Part shown: positions 1 to 13,412 of the stretch, in pieces | How positions within the stretch are numbered: the first letter of the stretch is position 1 | Layout: every line of letters starts with the position of its first letter | Translations under genes and position numbers: made by a program | DNA from: Isoetes taiwanensis | Lineage: Eukaryota; Streptophyta; Lycopodiopsida; Isoetales; Isoetaceae | Assembly: GCA_021234155.1 (NCBI GenBank) | Contig: JAJEKV010000094.1 | Location: 2,676,782 to 2,740,781 of the forward strand | Reading direction: 5' to 3' | Length of the DNA stretch: 64,000 bases | The notes under the pieces: model-generated | Databases searched by the model: none | The model's input: only the letters and a program-made list of their open reading frames with translations | What the model was told of the DNA's origin: nothing

Positions 1-2694
1 ATATCTCAAAACTTTCTTAGCAGCAAGCCAATGTTGTCTCCCTGGATTGTGATTGTACCTGCTTAAAACATTAACAATATAACTGATATCAGGTCTGGTA
101 TTGTTAGAAATATACAGTAAACTTCCAATCAAAGGTCTATAGGGTATGTCTTCCATTTCTCTTTCTTCTTGAGCATTTTGTGGACACATCTCCTTTGATA
201 TTTTATATCCTGGCAGAATGGGAGCTTTGACCATGTTACAATCTTCCATATTGAATTTTTCCAGGACTGTTTCAATATACCTCCTCTGAGATAGAGTTAT
301 TTTCCTATTCTTTCTGTCTCGAAAGACTTCAATACCTAGAAATTTCTTCAGTTCTCCAAGGTCTGTCATCATGAACCTTTTCTTTAGAACATTTTTGCAC
401 TGATTTAATATAGTTAAATTCTTCCCAGCCATAATGCAATCATCAACATACAGACCTATTATGCAATGGTTGCCTTTTTCTTCAAACAAGTAGACATTCC
501 CATCATTGTCTAGTTTTCTGAATCCTTGAGTCATTAAGAATGAGTCCATGCATTTGTACCATTCCCTAGGTGATTGTTTCAATCCATATACTGCCCTTTT
601 CAATCTCCATACATTATTTTCCCCTTGCTCATAACCTGGAGGCTGTTCCATGTATATTTCCTCATCTAACTTTGCATTCAAAAAAGCAGTATTTACATCC
701 ATGTGATGTAGTTCATAATCTAGAGCATTTGCCATAGAAATGATCATTCTAATACTTGTCATCTTCACAACAGGTGAATAAGTCTCATCATAGTCAATTC
801 CTCTTCTCTGGGTAAAGCCCTGTGCAACAAGACGAGCTTTATACTTGGGATTCCCATCTGCCCCTACTTTCAATTTGTATACCCATTTATTTCCCACCAC
901 ATTTTTATTTTTTGGTCTCTCTACAACTTGGTAGGTTTCAGTTCTTTTAAAAGAATCTATTTCATCATTCATGGCTTGCTTCCAATTTTGGCCATCTAGA
1001 TCTTTCATTGCATCATCAAAACTTTCTGGTACCCCTGTTTCTAAAACCATGAGTACTTGTTCAATGTTTTCCCTTCTTGACTGAACCCTGACACTTTTAC
1101 CATCTGGCATTCTTCCATATGCACTGGGATCAATCTGAGCCTCTTCCTGAAGCCTTTCCCCTTCAGTTCTTCTTTTCTTTACTACCTTAACTGCAGCATT
1201 TCCTGTTTGTGCTTTCTCCCTATCATTTCCATTTATTCTGTCATCTACAGTTTCATGTTCACTATTATGCTCATCACTTTCATCTGTATCATATCCTTTC
1301 AGCTCATCATCCACAGAATTTCCTGTCTTATTTGTAACTCCTTTGCATTTCTCTGATTCAATGTCATTCATCATTGGCTTATATAATTTGTGTTCTACAA
1401 AAGTCACGTCCCTGCTAATAATGATTTTCTTAGTGGCTGGGTTATAGATTCTATAGCCCTTTGTGCCTTCATCATATCCCACTAGATACCCTATTGTTGA
1501 TCTATCATCAAGTTTAGACCTCAGTTCCTCTGGTACATGTACATAGGTTAGACAACCATAGGTTTTATATCTATCATAGTCAGGGATGCTATCAGACCAT
1601 AATTCTTCTGGACAATGTCCATTTATACTAGTAGATGGAATGCCATTTTGTATGAGCACTGCTGTTTTCACTGCCTCCTCCCACAGAAAATTAGGTAGAC
1701 CACTATGCTTCAACATGGCCCTAACAGCATTTAGAATGGTTTTATTTTTTCTCTCAGCCACACCATTCTGCTGAGGAGTGTAACTACATGTGAATTGTCT
1801 CTTAATCCCCTTTTCAATACAATATTTGACAAATTTGGAAGACATGTACTCACCTCCCCTGTCAGATCGAACACACTTGATTTTTCTTCCAGTTGTACAC
1901 TCAACTTCAGCAGCATATCTCTTGAATGCCTCAAAGGCAAGATCTTTACTCCTTAGACAATAAACTTGTGTTTTCCTGCTAAAATCATCAATAAAGGTTA
2001 TAAAATATTTTTTCCCTGAAATTCCAGTCTTGTTTAATGGACCACATAGATCAGTGTGAACTAAATCTAGTGGTGCCTTTGCTCTTTTCTTAGCTTTGCC
2101 AAAAGGTAACCTGCTATGTTTTCCCAGCATGCATCCCATGCATGTCTCATTGTCAATTTCTGCATTTTCACATTTTATCCATCCTTTCTTAGCCATGTCA
2201 TGAATATTTTTTATGCCTGCATGTCCTAGTCTTTCATGCCAGGTATGTGCATTTGCAATAGTAGACAAGTTTATACTGCCAATACATTTAGAGTTCAATC
2301 CAAACAAATTGCCAACTCTTTTGCCAAGAAACCTTAATTTATTTCCTTCAAAGATTTTACATTCGAGTTGTTCAAACACAACCCTGAATCCCATGTCTAC
2401 TAACTGGGAAATAGAAATAAGATTCCTTACTAATGAAGGAACACAAAGAACATTTCTTAAATTCACTATTTTTCCATCTAGGTCAAATAGCTCTAATACT
2501 CCAACATTTTCTATTTTCTGTAAGCTGCCATTTCCAACTTGAACATTGCCTCCTCTGCTTTCACAGCACTCCTTCAAATATTTGGAAGAGTATGTTATCG
2601 ATTTTTCAGCTCCACTATCTATAATCAGCAAATCATCATCAACCTTGTTACTAGAAACATCATAAATTTCAGAATTTCTTACCTCTTCATTTTC
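1..2694 (-). CDS. Ty1/copia pol polyprotein (PR-INT-RT-RNase H), cut by window edge
   Basis: The minus-strand frame is open from a stop at about 2695 to the window edge. In order it shows a protease DSGA site (~2615), a GAG-pre-integrase zinc region with H, H, C, C (about 2120-2250), integrase acids in HTDLCGP (~2050) and SDRGGEY (~1860) with the last one in the QQNGVAER stretch (~1770), a long acidic linker, then reverse transcriptase with QGF and the catalytic YVDD (~440). The order PR-INT-RT is diagnostic of Ty1/copia. Enzymes of this family copy element RNA and insert the cDNA. The frame appears intact, so the copy is fairly young, but a small frameshift near 2700 separates it from gag. 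The right part of RNase H and the other LTR lie outside the window. Confidence 0.95.
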
Positions 2695-2741
2695 TTACGG
2701 GATTTGTCTTCTTCGGACTTACCTCCTCAGCAACATTTGCC

Positions 2742-3705
2742 TCATAATTTTTTTTTCAGTCCTCCCTCTTCCCCCGCCCTCGAAATTTGATCCTCTACCT
2801 GCGCCCTTCCCCTAGTGCTTACATTGTCTTTAGGAGTTGAACAGGAAGATGCAATGTGTCCTCTCCCTCCACAGTGATAGCAGAATATTTCCCTTGTCAC
2901 AACAGGACAATCAACCTTTAGATGCCCATATTTATTACAATTAAAACATGGTCCAATTTTTCCTCCAACACGTCCCTCTTGTTTGCTTTTGTTCTCACCC
3001 TTTCCTTTAATAAACAGCACCTGAGTATTTTCATTCTCTCCCAATACTTTATTCTGCTCCAGTTCAGTTTTCAACATTCTTTCTGCTTCCATTTTGGTTT
3101 TAGCAATAGTTCTCATGAATATGGAGATATTACCTAGGCTTGAGCAAGCCCTAGACATTGCTAGTACTGGCTGGCTGCTGAGTATAAGTTACCCCAGCTC
3201 CCTCTAGATCTGCAATCACATTGTCAAAGTTTTGCAAGAACTCATTCACATCATCATTTTCATTAAACTTCAATCTCCTTAGCTCATTCTCCAGCACATC
3301 AATCTGAGAGGATGTCTTTTCCTCATAATTAATTAGCATGTAATTCCACATTTGCTTAGGTGTCATACCTCTCAACTTTAGCACAATGCTAGAACTTACT
3401 TTGCTCATGATAATTCCTTGAGCTTCTCTTATTCTGGCCTTGTCTCCAGCACCTCCTTTTGCTGATACCTCACTCACTTCCTCAACTTGAACTTCTTCAT
3501 TGCTTCCAGTATTTGAACTTCCTTCTGCCACAACTTTTCTAGTTAAGCTTCTTAGCTTAGACTCTTCCTCTACTGTCTCGATCAGATCCCAAAGATCTTC
3601 TACTTCTAGTACATGCTTGACTTTTTCCTTCCATACTTGAAAACCAGAGTCACCCTTAAATACTTCTATAGCAGTTAGCAAACCAGCTCCAAATCTGCTT
3701 GACAT
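2742..3705 (-). pseudogene. Ty1/copia gag, broken in the middle
   Basis: Gag coats element RNA in the virus-like particle. The ATG chosen is at 3705, 12 nt downstream of the primer-binding site; the open frame runs further up but only from non-ATG codons. The N-terminal part (3151-3705) has the usual gag sequence around LRRLKFNENDDVNEFL. After about 3155 the frame changes and the C-terminal part (2742-3158) carries two CX2CX4HX4C zinc knuckles (CFNCNKYGHLKVDC and CYHCGGRGHIASSC). Compared with the usual family length a stretch between them seems missing, so this copy probably cannot make full Gag. A single-base assembly error alone would not restore normal length. Confidence 0.88.
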
Positions 3706-3716
3706 ATTGACTATAA

Positions 3717-3731
3717 CCTGCTCTGATACCA
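3717..3731 (-). promoter_or_regulatory. copia primer-binding site (initiator tRNA-Met)
   Basis: The minus strand reads TGGTATCAGAGCAGG directly after an LTR end in CA. This is the classical complement of plant initiator methionine tRNA and fixes element orientation and the LTR boundary. Confidence 0.9.
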
Positions 3732-3732
3732 C

Positions 3733-4741
3733 TGTTAGATATCTTAAATCAAATATCAAATGTAAACCATTAACATTTTAGTGGATCAATACTGAAGGTT
3801 ATTTCCTTAGACAAACTTCACCACTACATATCTTATCCTTCATTGTAGCCATTGAGTTAATACTAGCATTACAAAATTCATATCCATAATCAAATAAGTC
3901 AAATGGTCACGAAAATGAATACCTTTACTCAAATCAATGCAATCTTCAAAATAACTCAACTCGATTCTCGACTATACTTCTTAGGTTTATATTTACAGGG
4001 ATCCGGCGGTCATGGAGACTACCGATCCGTTCTTCCAATCCATTCGACCGCAGATGCCTTCTAAATTTGATCCGGAGGTTTTCCCTCCAGATAAACTTTC
4101 TATCTGTACACTTGATGAAGTCTTCGATATGATACAAATAATTTCCAATGTTTAACCATTAGAAATAATATAACTTTAACCCAATGGTTCAACTGTGTTA
4201 AAACCTTCCTTTAACGAACCATTATAAATGAATGGGTTAACTTGCTTTAGAGCTTTCTTTCTGCACCTTGAGTCTAGAAAGCTCAGCATTGCACTGATAA
4301 AAATGCTGTGATCATCAGTGCAACATAAATAACCTGTACAACTTAAACAACCTTCTCATTATAAGGTGAACTTGAAAAACCAAATTTTTCCAACATATTT
4401 GAACTAGAACCATCCAGTGCAGGATCAGCCAGTGTCCATTCATAAGGAAAATCCATGGCACTAGAACGAGGGAAATTAAGTAATTAGAAAACGATATATA
4501 ACTCTCCCCATAAAACGATTCTGAACATACATAATTCAAAACGCGCCAGGCGCGTTCGCTTTATTTTTTCCACAGATGTATTTCACTCGCGCCTGGCGCG
4601 ATTTGTATAGAACCGTATGAAATAGAAAAGCCAAACTAAAAACGCGCCTGGCGCGCTTTGATTAACCTAGTGGAAAATCGGAACCCAAAAATAGAAATGC
4701 GCCAAGCGCGATTTCTTCCATTCTAACATATTATTCTAACA
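3733..4741 (-). repeat. Ty1/copia LTR (5' LTR of the minus-strand element)
   Basis: The inner edge is set by the primer-binding site. It begins TGTTAGA on the plus strand, and its inverted match TCTAACA ends at 4741 (also at 4728), giving an LTR of about 1.0 kb with short TG/CA inverted ends. The outer edge is inferred only from this inverted repeat because the partner LTR lies outside the window. The U3 side holds four GCGCCWGGCGCG-like palindromes (about 4541, 4590, 4645, 4699). Confidence 0.55.
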
Positions 4742-6390
4742 GAATGCATAATGCAGAATTCATTTTTTAGTTCATTATTTAGAGCAGATAGAGGAAGAGC
4801 TAGTGAAATAGAATAAGAGCAGATACAGCAGAATCATATAAGCAAGATCATACAGCAAATAGATCATACAGCAGATAGATCATAGATCATAGAGCAGATA
4901 GATCATAGATCATAGATAATAGATCATAGATCATAGATCATAGAGCAAGATCATAGAGCAGATAGATCATAGATCATTATTTACTTCATTATTTTAGATC
5001 ATTAATTAGAACAGATAGAGGAAGAGCTAGTGAAATAGAATAAGAGCAGATCATATAGGCAAGATCACAGAACAAGATCAAAGAGCAGGATCTATATATG
5101 AAAGTTTAGGGCAGTTTAGGATAACTGCTTTAGGATATATATGTGAGGAACTGCTTTATGTAAAATAACTACTTTATGTATATAACAGGAAATACTAACC
5201 TATTTGTGTTCTGTACCCGAGAATTGAGCCTTTGCCTTCTAGCCGAAACCAAAAGATCGAAAATCAAAGTTGATTTGATTCGAGAAGCCAATAGCAGATG
5301 ATTTTAGCCGAGAAAAAGCCGAGAAGCCGAGAAGCTATTCAAAAAAAACCAAAGTTATTCAAAGTCAGAGAGATTGTAGAGAGCCGAAAACCCAAAAAAA
5401 CCAAAGACATTGTATAGAGCCTACAAACCTTTGAGCCGAAAAAACCTTTGAGCCGAAAACCCTAAAGCAGATAGAAGCCAAGAAGCCGAGAAGCAGATAG
5501 AAGTCGAGATTGCTGCAGATAGAAGCCGAGAAGCAGATAGAAGCAGATAGAAGCCGAGAAGCAGATAGAAGCAGAAACAGATAAAAACAGATAAACGCTC
5601 GAAAGCGCTAAAAAACAGATAAAAACTCGAAAGCTCGAAAACAGATAAAAGCTCGGAAGCAGATTGAAGCCGAGAAAGATAGATTGACGATTCCTTAGGT
5701 CATGCAGCAGATAGATTGAATCCTTAGGTCATGCAGCAGATAGATTGATGCCCAGAAAGCAGAGAAGATAGATTGAAGGTAGATTGATGATGCCGAGAAG
5801 CCGAGAAAGATCAAGCCGAAATTGGAATCAGAAGCGCCTGGAATGCCGAAATTGGAAGCAGAAGCGCTAATGTTCGAAAGTGTGAGAGAAAAGTTTGAAA
5901 AGGAAGGCTAACTTGAAATAATAACTGCTTTTAAAATTTCGTACCGCGCCATTATAACTTCCGCGAAAATTTATTACAAGGGTTAATTGTTTTAAGGACA
6001 ATTGTTTTAAGGGTTATTAAGTTTAAAAGTTATGACTTATAAGTTTTTAAAATAGTTTTAAGTTAATAGTTAAGTTATAAGTTTAAAAGTTCATGAGTTA
6101 GACTTCTAACCTTAAAACTTTTAACCTACAATAACTTTCCAACCTTAAATTTTCTAACCTATAATAAACTTCTTAACCTTAAAACTGCAAACCTATAATA
6201 ACCTTAAAAGTTGTTTCTAAGGTTATTATAGGATACAAGTTTGAAGGTTATAAGTAGAGGGTTTTATTTTTATATAATGTTGAGGAAAATAACTTGGGGA
6301 ATCCCATTATATAAATAGAATGATCAAATAGAATAAGACATACGAGGCTTTCATTTATGAACATGTTAGTTAGAGGTTATTTGGATATGC
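4742..6390. repeat. Low-complexity block, no gene seen
   Basis: About 4790-5090 repeats GATCATAGAGCAGATA-type units. About 5300-5860 repeats GAAGCCGAGAAGCAGATA-type purine-rich units. About 5990-6240 is AT-rich with oppositely oriented AACCTTAAAACTT and AAGGTTATTATAGG segments that could fold back. I find no convincing coding frame or RNA gene. Confidence 0.7.
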
Positions 6391-6429
6391 TAACTTGTTA
6401 TATATTTTTATGCATTCTAGGTCAATGGC

Positions 6430-9409
6430 ATGCAAAATGCTAAAAAAAAAGCCCCCAATGATGCTAATCAAGCTAAGGAGAAATTCCCAACTAATGAACA
6501 TGATGTCCAAGGAAAGGAAAATACCTCAAATGATGTTGATGATGGCAAAGGAAAGGAAAAGACTCCAAATGATGTTGATGATGGCAAAGGAAAGGAAAAG
6601 ACCTCAAATGAAAAGGATGATGCCAAAGGAAAGGAAATTGTACTTTATACTCGGGTCGATTGGAAAAACAAAAAGGTCAAGATCCCCGCATGCATGCAAT
6701 GAGAGGCAAAGAGGGAGAAGGGATTATTGTTCTAGCAGATCCTATCAATGCAAAGTGAATGATGAAAGATTAGGGAGGACAAAGGTTAGGTGTGGCAATC
6801 TCAAAATTATATGACAATTGGAAGGAAAAGGGTTCAGGCAAACAAGAATGCCTTGCTTGTGTGAAGCAACTAGAGGTTCCAACTATTGTTGCATGGCCTA
6901 GGGACAGCATTCAACTGGAGGGGAACTACACGTTTCCTATAGATGTAGAACCATTGTCAATAATGTTCACACAGTGTAGCAAGAGGCCACTTCCAACTTT
7001 CAAACATTATCCCACCAAAAGATGCAAGTCAGATTATGATTGTTCTCCTGAAGCCTTGATGAAGGTTAGAGGAAGTGAATGTTGTTGGGCCTCCTGTATT
7101 AGAATGTTCACAATAGAGGAGATGGTGGCAGCAAGAGCTACATATCAGGAACATAAGTGTGATAGCAGGAGGAATTTCATGTACACCATATTTGGCTATG
7201 CAATTCAGGATGAAAGATCAAAGAAGAAAAGATTCCCATTGAATGGAAAGTGGATATGTTCAAAAGCATGGATGGCTATACATGGAATTCCAACCTCTTC
7301 TTGGCACAACTGGCAAAAGAGACATGAAAATGGTAGTAAAATTGCATTGCATGGGAACACTGGCCTGGTAAGGCCTACCTCAAGAACTATAGCTGCAAAG
7401 GAAATATTTGAAAGATATGTGGATTTCAATGCAGAAAACATGCCACATAAGAGTAAGAAGGATGAACAGGGTAGAGTTATTGTTGAAAAGAGATTGCCAT
7501 CCCATTGTACCCAGAAGAGCATATTAGAGGAAATAAATGCATTGCTTTGGGAACTTGGAGTGGCCTCTATATCCCAGCCCAGTTTTAGTAGGCTATGGAA
7601 TAAGCATTTCAAGCATGTGACCATAGCAACTTCAAACAACTTTGCCAAGTGCAATTTATGTGCTAAGTTGAAGGAGACACTAGATAAGACTGTGCAACCA
7701 AGTCTAAGGGCAAAGATAAGGGAACATATGAAGGACCATATGACAGATCAACTATCATGTAGATCAACTTATTGGATGTGGAGGACCTTATCTGCAATGG
7801 AACCTAATAACTATCTATGTATTATACATGATAAAATGGACCAACAGAAGACTTGTCTTCCACAATTCAAGTACATTCCTAAGTCATGTGGAAGATCATA
7901 CCCTTTGCAGATTTCAATGACTGGGGCAATATTGCATGGGCAGTCTCAGACCTATTATGGCCATTTCAGTTTAGAGTTGTGGAGTGATGGTCCAGATTTT
8001 CACATTGGGAGTATCATGAGGTGTTTAAGAAACTATGAGAAGGGTTACAATGGTCACCTACAGGATCCTACAGCTAGCCAGGCACTACATAGTGCATTGT
8101 TGGATGGAACCCCTAATAGTATTGAAAAGTTTAGCAAGGCAAGATTTAGGAGGAATGGACCTAATGAACATGTTGGAGCTTCAACATCTCGTGCTAAACC
8201 TCGAGATGCCCTTGAAAGCTCCTCTTGCAACTAGATAATTGTCTTTGGTCAAAATAAGAACAGTGGATGTTTTCTTTCCTATCCTACTTAACATGTTGTG
8301 GGTATTTTTGAAAGAGTCAATTTGGGGTTCCTAATGCGGGACATACTCATGAGGATGTGGATGCATTGTTTGGAAAATATAGTCATGTATTGAGACAGCA
8401 GACAGTTACCAACTTTCCCAGGCTATTGGAAATATTTCATGGATGTACAAATCCATCTCCTATAGGATCTATCATAGAAGAAGTGCCTGATTGGAAGAGT
8501 TTTGTGGATGGTTATGCTCTCGACATGGAAGGTCATTCTAGACCTCTTCAATTCACTTTTTGGGTGAGAGAAGGGATTCCAATCATGCAATGGAAAATGA
8601 GACCTTCAGAGGAGAAGTGGAGAGGTGGGGCAGAAATTTGGCATGAGGGATGCAAATGGCAAGCCTATGATATCTCCCTGGTCAACCAAAAGCTCTAAAA
8701 CCAAATGAAGAAGTCAAGCAATTGGGATTGACTATGGATGGCATCAATGACTACATCAAGCATTGGCAAACTAATTCGGATGAGACTAATCGAGCATTGA
8801 TAGATTATTGGAAGAAGGTAATCAACTTGTTGGATGAGGTAGACACATCCTCTAAGAGCTGAAAAGAAGGGTGGTTCCCTAAAAGTAAGTGGAAAACATT
8901 AGCTGGTGCTTGAACGAAGATGATGGTACCATTAGTAGCATTGTGAAGGCATATGCTCCTCCTCAATCGATAAACACTATGTTGGTCCTAAGAAGGATAG
9001 GCCAAAATATCTAGGCATGGATTGTTATGAACCTTCTAATCGACGCGTGGAGTGCCACCAATTTGTAGTAGTAAAACCAGCAGATCTAGAGACCTATCCA
9101 GTGTGGTTGGGATGGACTATCTCGGATATTTGCAAAGAAGAAGGTGATGTTAACTTCAATAAGGTGCGCGTGGAATGGTGGTGTCCAGTACATCAGTTGA
9201 GTAATGTCACCGATAAAGAAAGATATTCAGATTGTTGGACAAAGAGGTGGAGGAGAAATCCTAGTGATCCTGATCTTTGGCTAGACATTGAAACCGTATT
9301 GTACTCGTGGACTCCAAAAACTATTCCTAGTAAAACAGCGAGAGTTACAATACCTCAGGATGTAAGGAATAAGGTTCTCATATCCTTGGGGATGCTGGTG
9401 GAAAAATGA
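6430..9409 (+). pseudogene. Divergent DUF7869 transposase-like gene, degenerate
   Basis: This is a diverged relative of gene 1 in the units to its right, in the opposite orientation. Segments in order: a 90-codon piece with 12-residue DVDDGKGKEKT repeats (6430-6702); a long frame (6792-8234) with a CLAC zinc-like pair, an HTH-like region around SSWHNWQKRHE, and CIIHDKMDQ; a short decayed stretch (8215-8340) where LQLDN is followed by stops; then GHTHEDVDALFG (~8325-8365); and a C-terminal WWCP...WTKRWRRNPSDP domain (9017-9409). The LQLDN and GHTHEDVD motifs are hallmarks of DUF7869 proteins, probably an RNase H-fold transposase (inference). Several stops and frame changes suggest a pseudogene. 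Family assignment rests on motif memory and on matching gene 1 here. Confidence 0.8.
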
Positions 9410-9670
9410 AAAACAGTTACTATGTATCTTTTCTACAATTAATAAAAAGTTGTGTACTACTTGAGTTTCATGATATATGATTTTGTAATTTGAAGTTAAG
9501 GTGTGAATTTATATTAAGGTGTGTGATTATATGTTAACGTCTATTCTAGTCTAAGGGCAACAAAGTTACTAAAAAAGTGAATTTAACAAAGTTACTAAAA
9601 AAGTGCAATATAAAATTTATCCCAAAATTAAGACATAATCCCAATTTAATTGAATGATGGTTATACATGA
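9410..9670. other. AT-rich spacer
   Basis: This separates the divergent DUF7869 pseudogene from the first array unit. Similarity to the other units begins only near 9665 (ACATGATTATCG). It holds a short direct repeat, ACAAAGTTACTAAAAAAGTG, twice near 9560-9604. Nothing else is seen. Confidence 0.6.
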
Positions 9671-12600
9671 TTATCGAGAACATGACTGAGATTGAGAGCT
9701 TTTAGCTAATGCTATGTCCCCCCACATGTCAACAATGTATTTTGGAATCTGAACAGTCTTCGGTCTTTTGCCATTTGCATCCCATGCATAATGTATGGCA
9801 TCTAACTTCTCATACCTTGATGGATCTGATGGATTGGGTCACCAACGTTTAGTTAAGCAACCTGTATAGTCACGACCAACAGGCATCCACCATGATACAT
9901 AAATGTGACCATAATTGGTAGACTCTGGATCTAGGATGGCACCTTCTTCTGTAAAGCCCAACCACGTTGGAGTTTCATCGTCTCCAGGTCGGACTAAAAC
10001 GAACATACCTTTCGTAACATATGCATGAGGATCGAACTCATCCATAGGTAACACCGGCCCATCTGGCGGCCCACAATACGTAGGCAAAGTTCTTACAAGC
10101 ACAGCGGCTTCATCGACCTCACGGAGTAAATGCGGCTTGTAGAGGTTCTTGCCTTGTATGCAACCAAAAGTTATCATTTTGAGGTCGCCACGGAGATACA
10201 TCTTCCAAACACAAAAGAATCTCGTTCCGGTAATCCATAGTCGCTTTAAAATTGTCGTTGCAAATACACTATCTTCTTGATTTTTGCGCGAAGGAATTCC
10301 ATAATGCTATGTACTTGCGATCTTTGTCTGCCAGCCGCGAGATCTTTCAATGTCTTCCTTGGAGGGATATTTTTAGGCACCCCCCGTTGGTAACGCGTTG
10401 GCTCACCATTTTCATCCTCCTTCCACATTCTTATTCCTTTTTTTCGGAATCCACTCTTTATGGGTTGGCCGCATCTTATATTGCATAATGGGCCATTTCC
10501 CATCCATTTTAAATCGGAATAGCAATGGGTCGGTATGGCCTGTTAGACGTTGGCCTTTATCAGGGATATATCCCTTGACAAAGCCTTTCCAATCTGGAAC
10601 TTCATCGATAAAATATGGAACAGGAGACTTTGCATTGCACTTGCTAAACAAGTAAAGCAACTCAGGCAAAGTTAGAGCATCCGATGAACTCATTAACGTC
10701 GAAAAGTTCCCAAACAATGTATCAATATCGTCATGAGTATGCCCAACCATCATGAAGCCAGCCTGAATCTCATCGAATACCTTAAGCCATGTCAAATAAG
10801 AGAGGTAGGAGAACACATATCTATTTTTATTTTGACCCGATGCATTATCCAACTGTAAGTAGAGATTTTGAGGAAGAGGATTGAAGCCTTCTAAGTTGGC
10901 ACTAGAAGATGAAGGCATCTTCTCTTGTGTCTGCGTTAGCTTATGCTGCAGTGGTCGAGTATCTTTTAGGGTTGCATCAATTTGCAATCTGTAGTTCTGT
11001 TTCCACACAGATCACCACACTTGTCTTCTTCCGGCAACTCAAGATAGTGTAGGATCCTAGAAAGTGATCCAACATGAAAGTTTGAGTCATCCTTCCAAAG
11101 ATCAAGAGAGAAATGGCCATAAGCCCGTCCACCATGACCATGTGTCAATGCTCCTGTCAAGCTGCTCTTCAAGCGATCTCCTCTCCAAACAGACTTTGCG
11201 AGATGGTGACTTCTTGGTGTGAGTGTTTTGACCTGATCCATCTTATCATGTATTATGCAAAGGTGACTTTTCGCTTAACGATGTGATAATGCACGCCAAT
11301 GCCAATATTGACTCCTACAAGAACGTTGTTCCAACATATGTGCCCGCCGTTGAATTGAAAGGTTGCGCCTCTCCCTTGTATCTTTTGTTCTTTCCAATTT
11401 CTGCTTGATGACTACACATATGTTACACTTGGAGAAAGCTGTATTTTTTGCTATGCTGACGTCTGGAAACTCTTTCTTCCAAATATTGTAAAAAGAGGGC
11501 AAGGTTACACTCTTCCCTGTCAATTCTTCCACCACGACACCCACTTCCTTATGTATGCTCTTCTTATTAAGAATGGAAGGAAGTTTGCGAACATTCTCCC
11601 TTATATCATCCTTTCCTTTTTTGCTTCATGTGGAATGCTCTCCGCATTCTCACTAATGAAGGTATCAAGCACACTTTCTGTAGCTAGTGTCACAGATCTA
11701 GGCTTCTTAGAGCCTGTATTACCATGCTCCGCCCGTTTTCCACTTAACTCAAACCTCTTCCTCCAACTATAAAACGTAGACTGAGCAACTCCTAAAGCCA
11801 CGCGCCATGCGAATTGTGACACTCCACTCGAGACCACTACTTTCGCCTCCGACTGCCCTGTATAAGTTACACTCAACACATCAAAAACAAGCCTAATCCT
11901 GGCACTGCTTGATTGAGAATAAAATTCTTTTCTTAAGGCATATACTTGCTCTCGGCTCAGTTTTTTGACACATTCGTCCTTGCAACATGTTGATTTTAGA
12001 GCACTCTTGATTGACTTGGAAGCGCACATCCTCTCCTCCTTGCTATCCCCCTTTGGTTCCCTCCTGACCCTCTTCACATATGTATATTTCCTTTTCCTCT
12101 TGAATTGTTTCTCAACATCGACTTCCAAGCACTCAACTTCTAAGTCATCCCGCTCGAAACAGCTCGAGCTTGTAAATGTTGTGAAACTGTCCTACCATCA
12201 TGAAGCAAAACATCATGGGTCTTCCAGGTTACTAGACTGTTAGCTATAGGCCTCTCAGCACAAGCATGACATGACCTGATATTTTGGTTTCCCGTTGGAT
12301 CTATTATGTTACCCCACCGAAAAAGCCCCGACCTTTGATACACCCAAGAACTCATCGCCTATAGCATGCCGAGGATCACTAAAGACTATATTAAGCCTCC
12401 AAATATTTAGATCCAATGCGGGGAGTGAAGAATGTAGCATGGCAAACCTAGTAGATATGTTCGGGTAGTAGATCGCCTCATCTTGAGGGCTTAAACAACC
12501 CGAGACCAAGGCGGGCAGCTAGATTCTCTTGACCTCCAATCTCCTCTACTATCTCGTCTTCTTCATTTGTTCTTTGTGTTGCTTGGTTCACCACGGTGAG

Positions 12601-12961
12601 TGGCGCGGAAACCGATGTCCCGCGGGCTACTCGCGGCGGATGGTGGACTACTAGATGAATCCTCTTCTGAAGAGGGCAAATTGAGGGATCTCGAAGACGT
12701 ATCTTCACTTGAGGGGCACTCATTTTGTTTTACATCCCTCTTAGGCCACTGAATGAATGTGCCTACTGCTTCACCAATGTTATCTGCCCCTCCGCATGGG
12801 ACTGGAAGCTCGGTCGATGGGATCACGGACTCCGTGACCTCAATAGCTACATTTGAAGGATCTATTTCCTTCCCATGAAGAGTGGTTCTATTCAAAATAT
12901 GTCCTCGGGCAACAATTGTCCTTTCGACGAATAGGTTGTACAGGGGAAAATTGAACCTGTT
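9671..12961 (-). pseudogene. Gene 1, unit 1: DUF7869 transposase-like protein, many frame breaks
   Basis: The layout matches the better copy of unit 2. Beginning at a likely 3' splice site (AAACAG, ~12961) it has an N-terminal HG..IDPSNVAIEV...IGEAVGTFIQWPKRDV region (DUF8039-like, tentative), an acidic Ser-rich linker, a CHAC zinc pair, CCKDECVKKLSREQ (CC..C), the HTH-like VAQSTFYSWRKRFE, CNICV, LQLDNASGQNKNR (~10840), GHTHDDIDTLFG (~10730) and the C-terminal VSWWMPVG...CLTKRW domain. It is probably nuclear and DNA-binding. It is split into at least nine frames, most breaks lying at CTG/CAG positions where unit 2 or 3 reads on, so some may be consensus errors. It is divergent from gene 2 across the palindrome block. 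Confidence 0.8.
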
Positions 12962-13019
12962 TCAATCAAGCAAGGCGACACTTTTTAGAACATATGAAAT
13001 AGACGAAAAATAAGCAATA

Positions 13020-13412
13020 AATAAGCAAAAATGGCGCCATTTAGTACAAAAGAATAAATTTTGGTCTAAATTTGGAGCTAAATGGCGCCATGGCGTCATT
13101 TGGTCGAAACTGTGAACACTTGGATCAAATGGCGCCATTTGATCCAAATTCACACCTATGGCACATTCATAGGTGTGAATTTGGAACAAATGGCGCCATG
13201 GTGCCATAATAGGTGTGAATTTGGAACAAATGGCGCCATGGTGCCATTTGATCCAAGTGCACCATTTCGACCAAATGGCGCCATGGCTCCATTTGGCTCC
13301 AAATTTACATTTCAACCATGCAATTTTCAACCGAATGGCACTATGGCGCCATTAAGAACAACACACCATTTTAAGGGTGTATTTGGAATAGAATGGCGCC
13401 CTGGCGCCATTT
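13020..13412. repeat. Palindrome block between genes 1 and 2, unit 1
   Basis: About eight copies or half-copies of a motif made of AAATGGCGCC, a 2-base centre (often AT), then GGCGCCATTT, separated by short spacers such as ACACCTATGGCACATTC. Several arms carry one substitution (GGTGCC, GGCTCC). The motif is self-complementary, so it reads alike on both strands. It may be a transposase-binding or bidirectional promoter/intron element; related subterminal repeats are bound by TnpA in En/Spm elements (known family, here by analogy). Confidence 0.85.
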
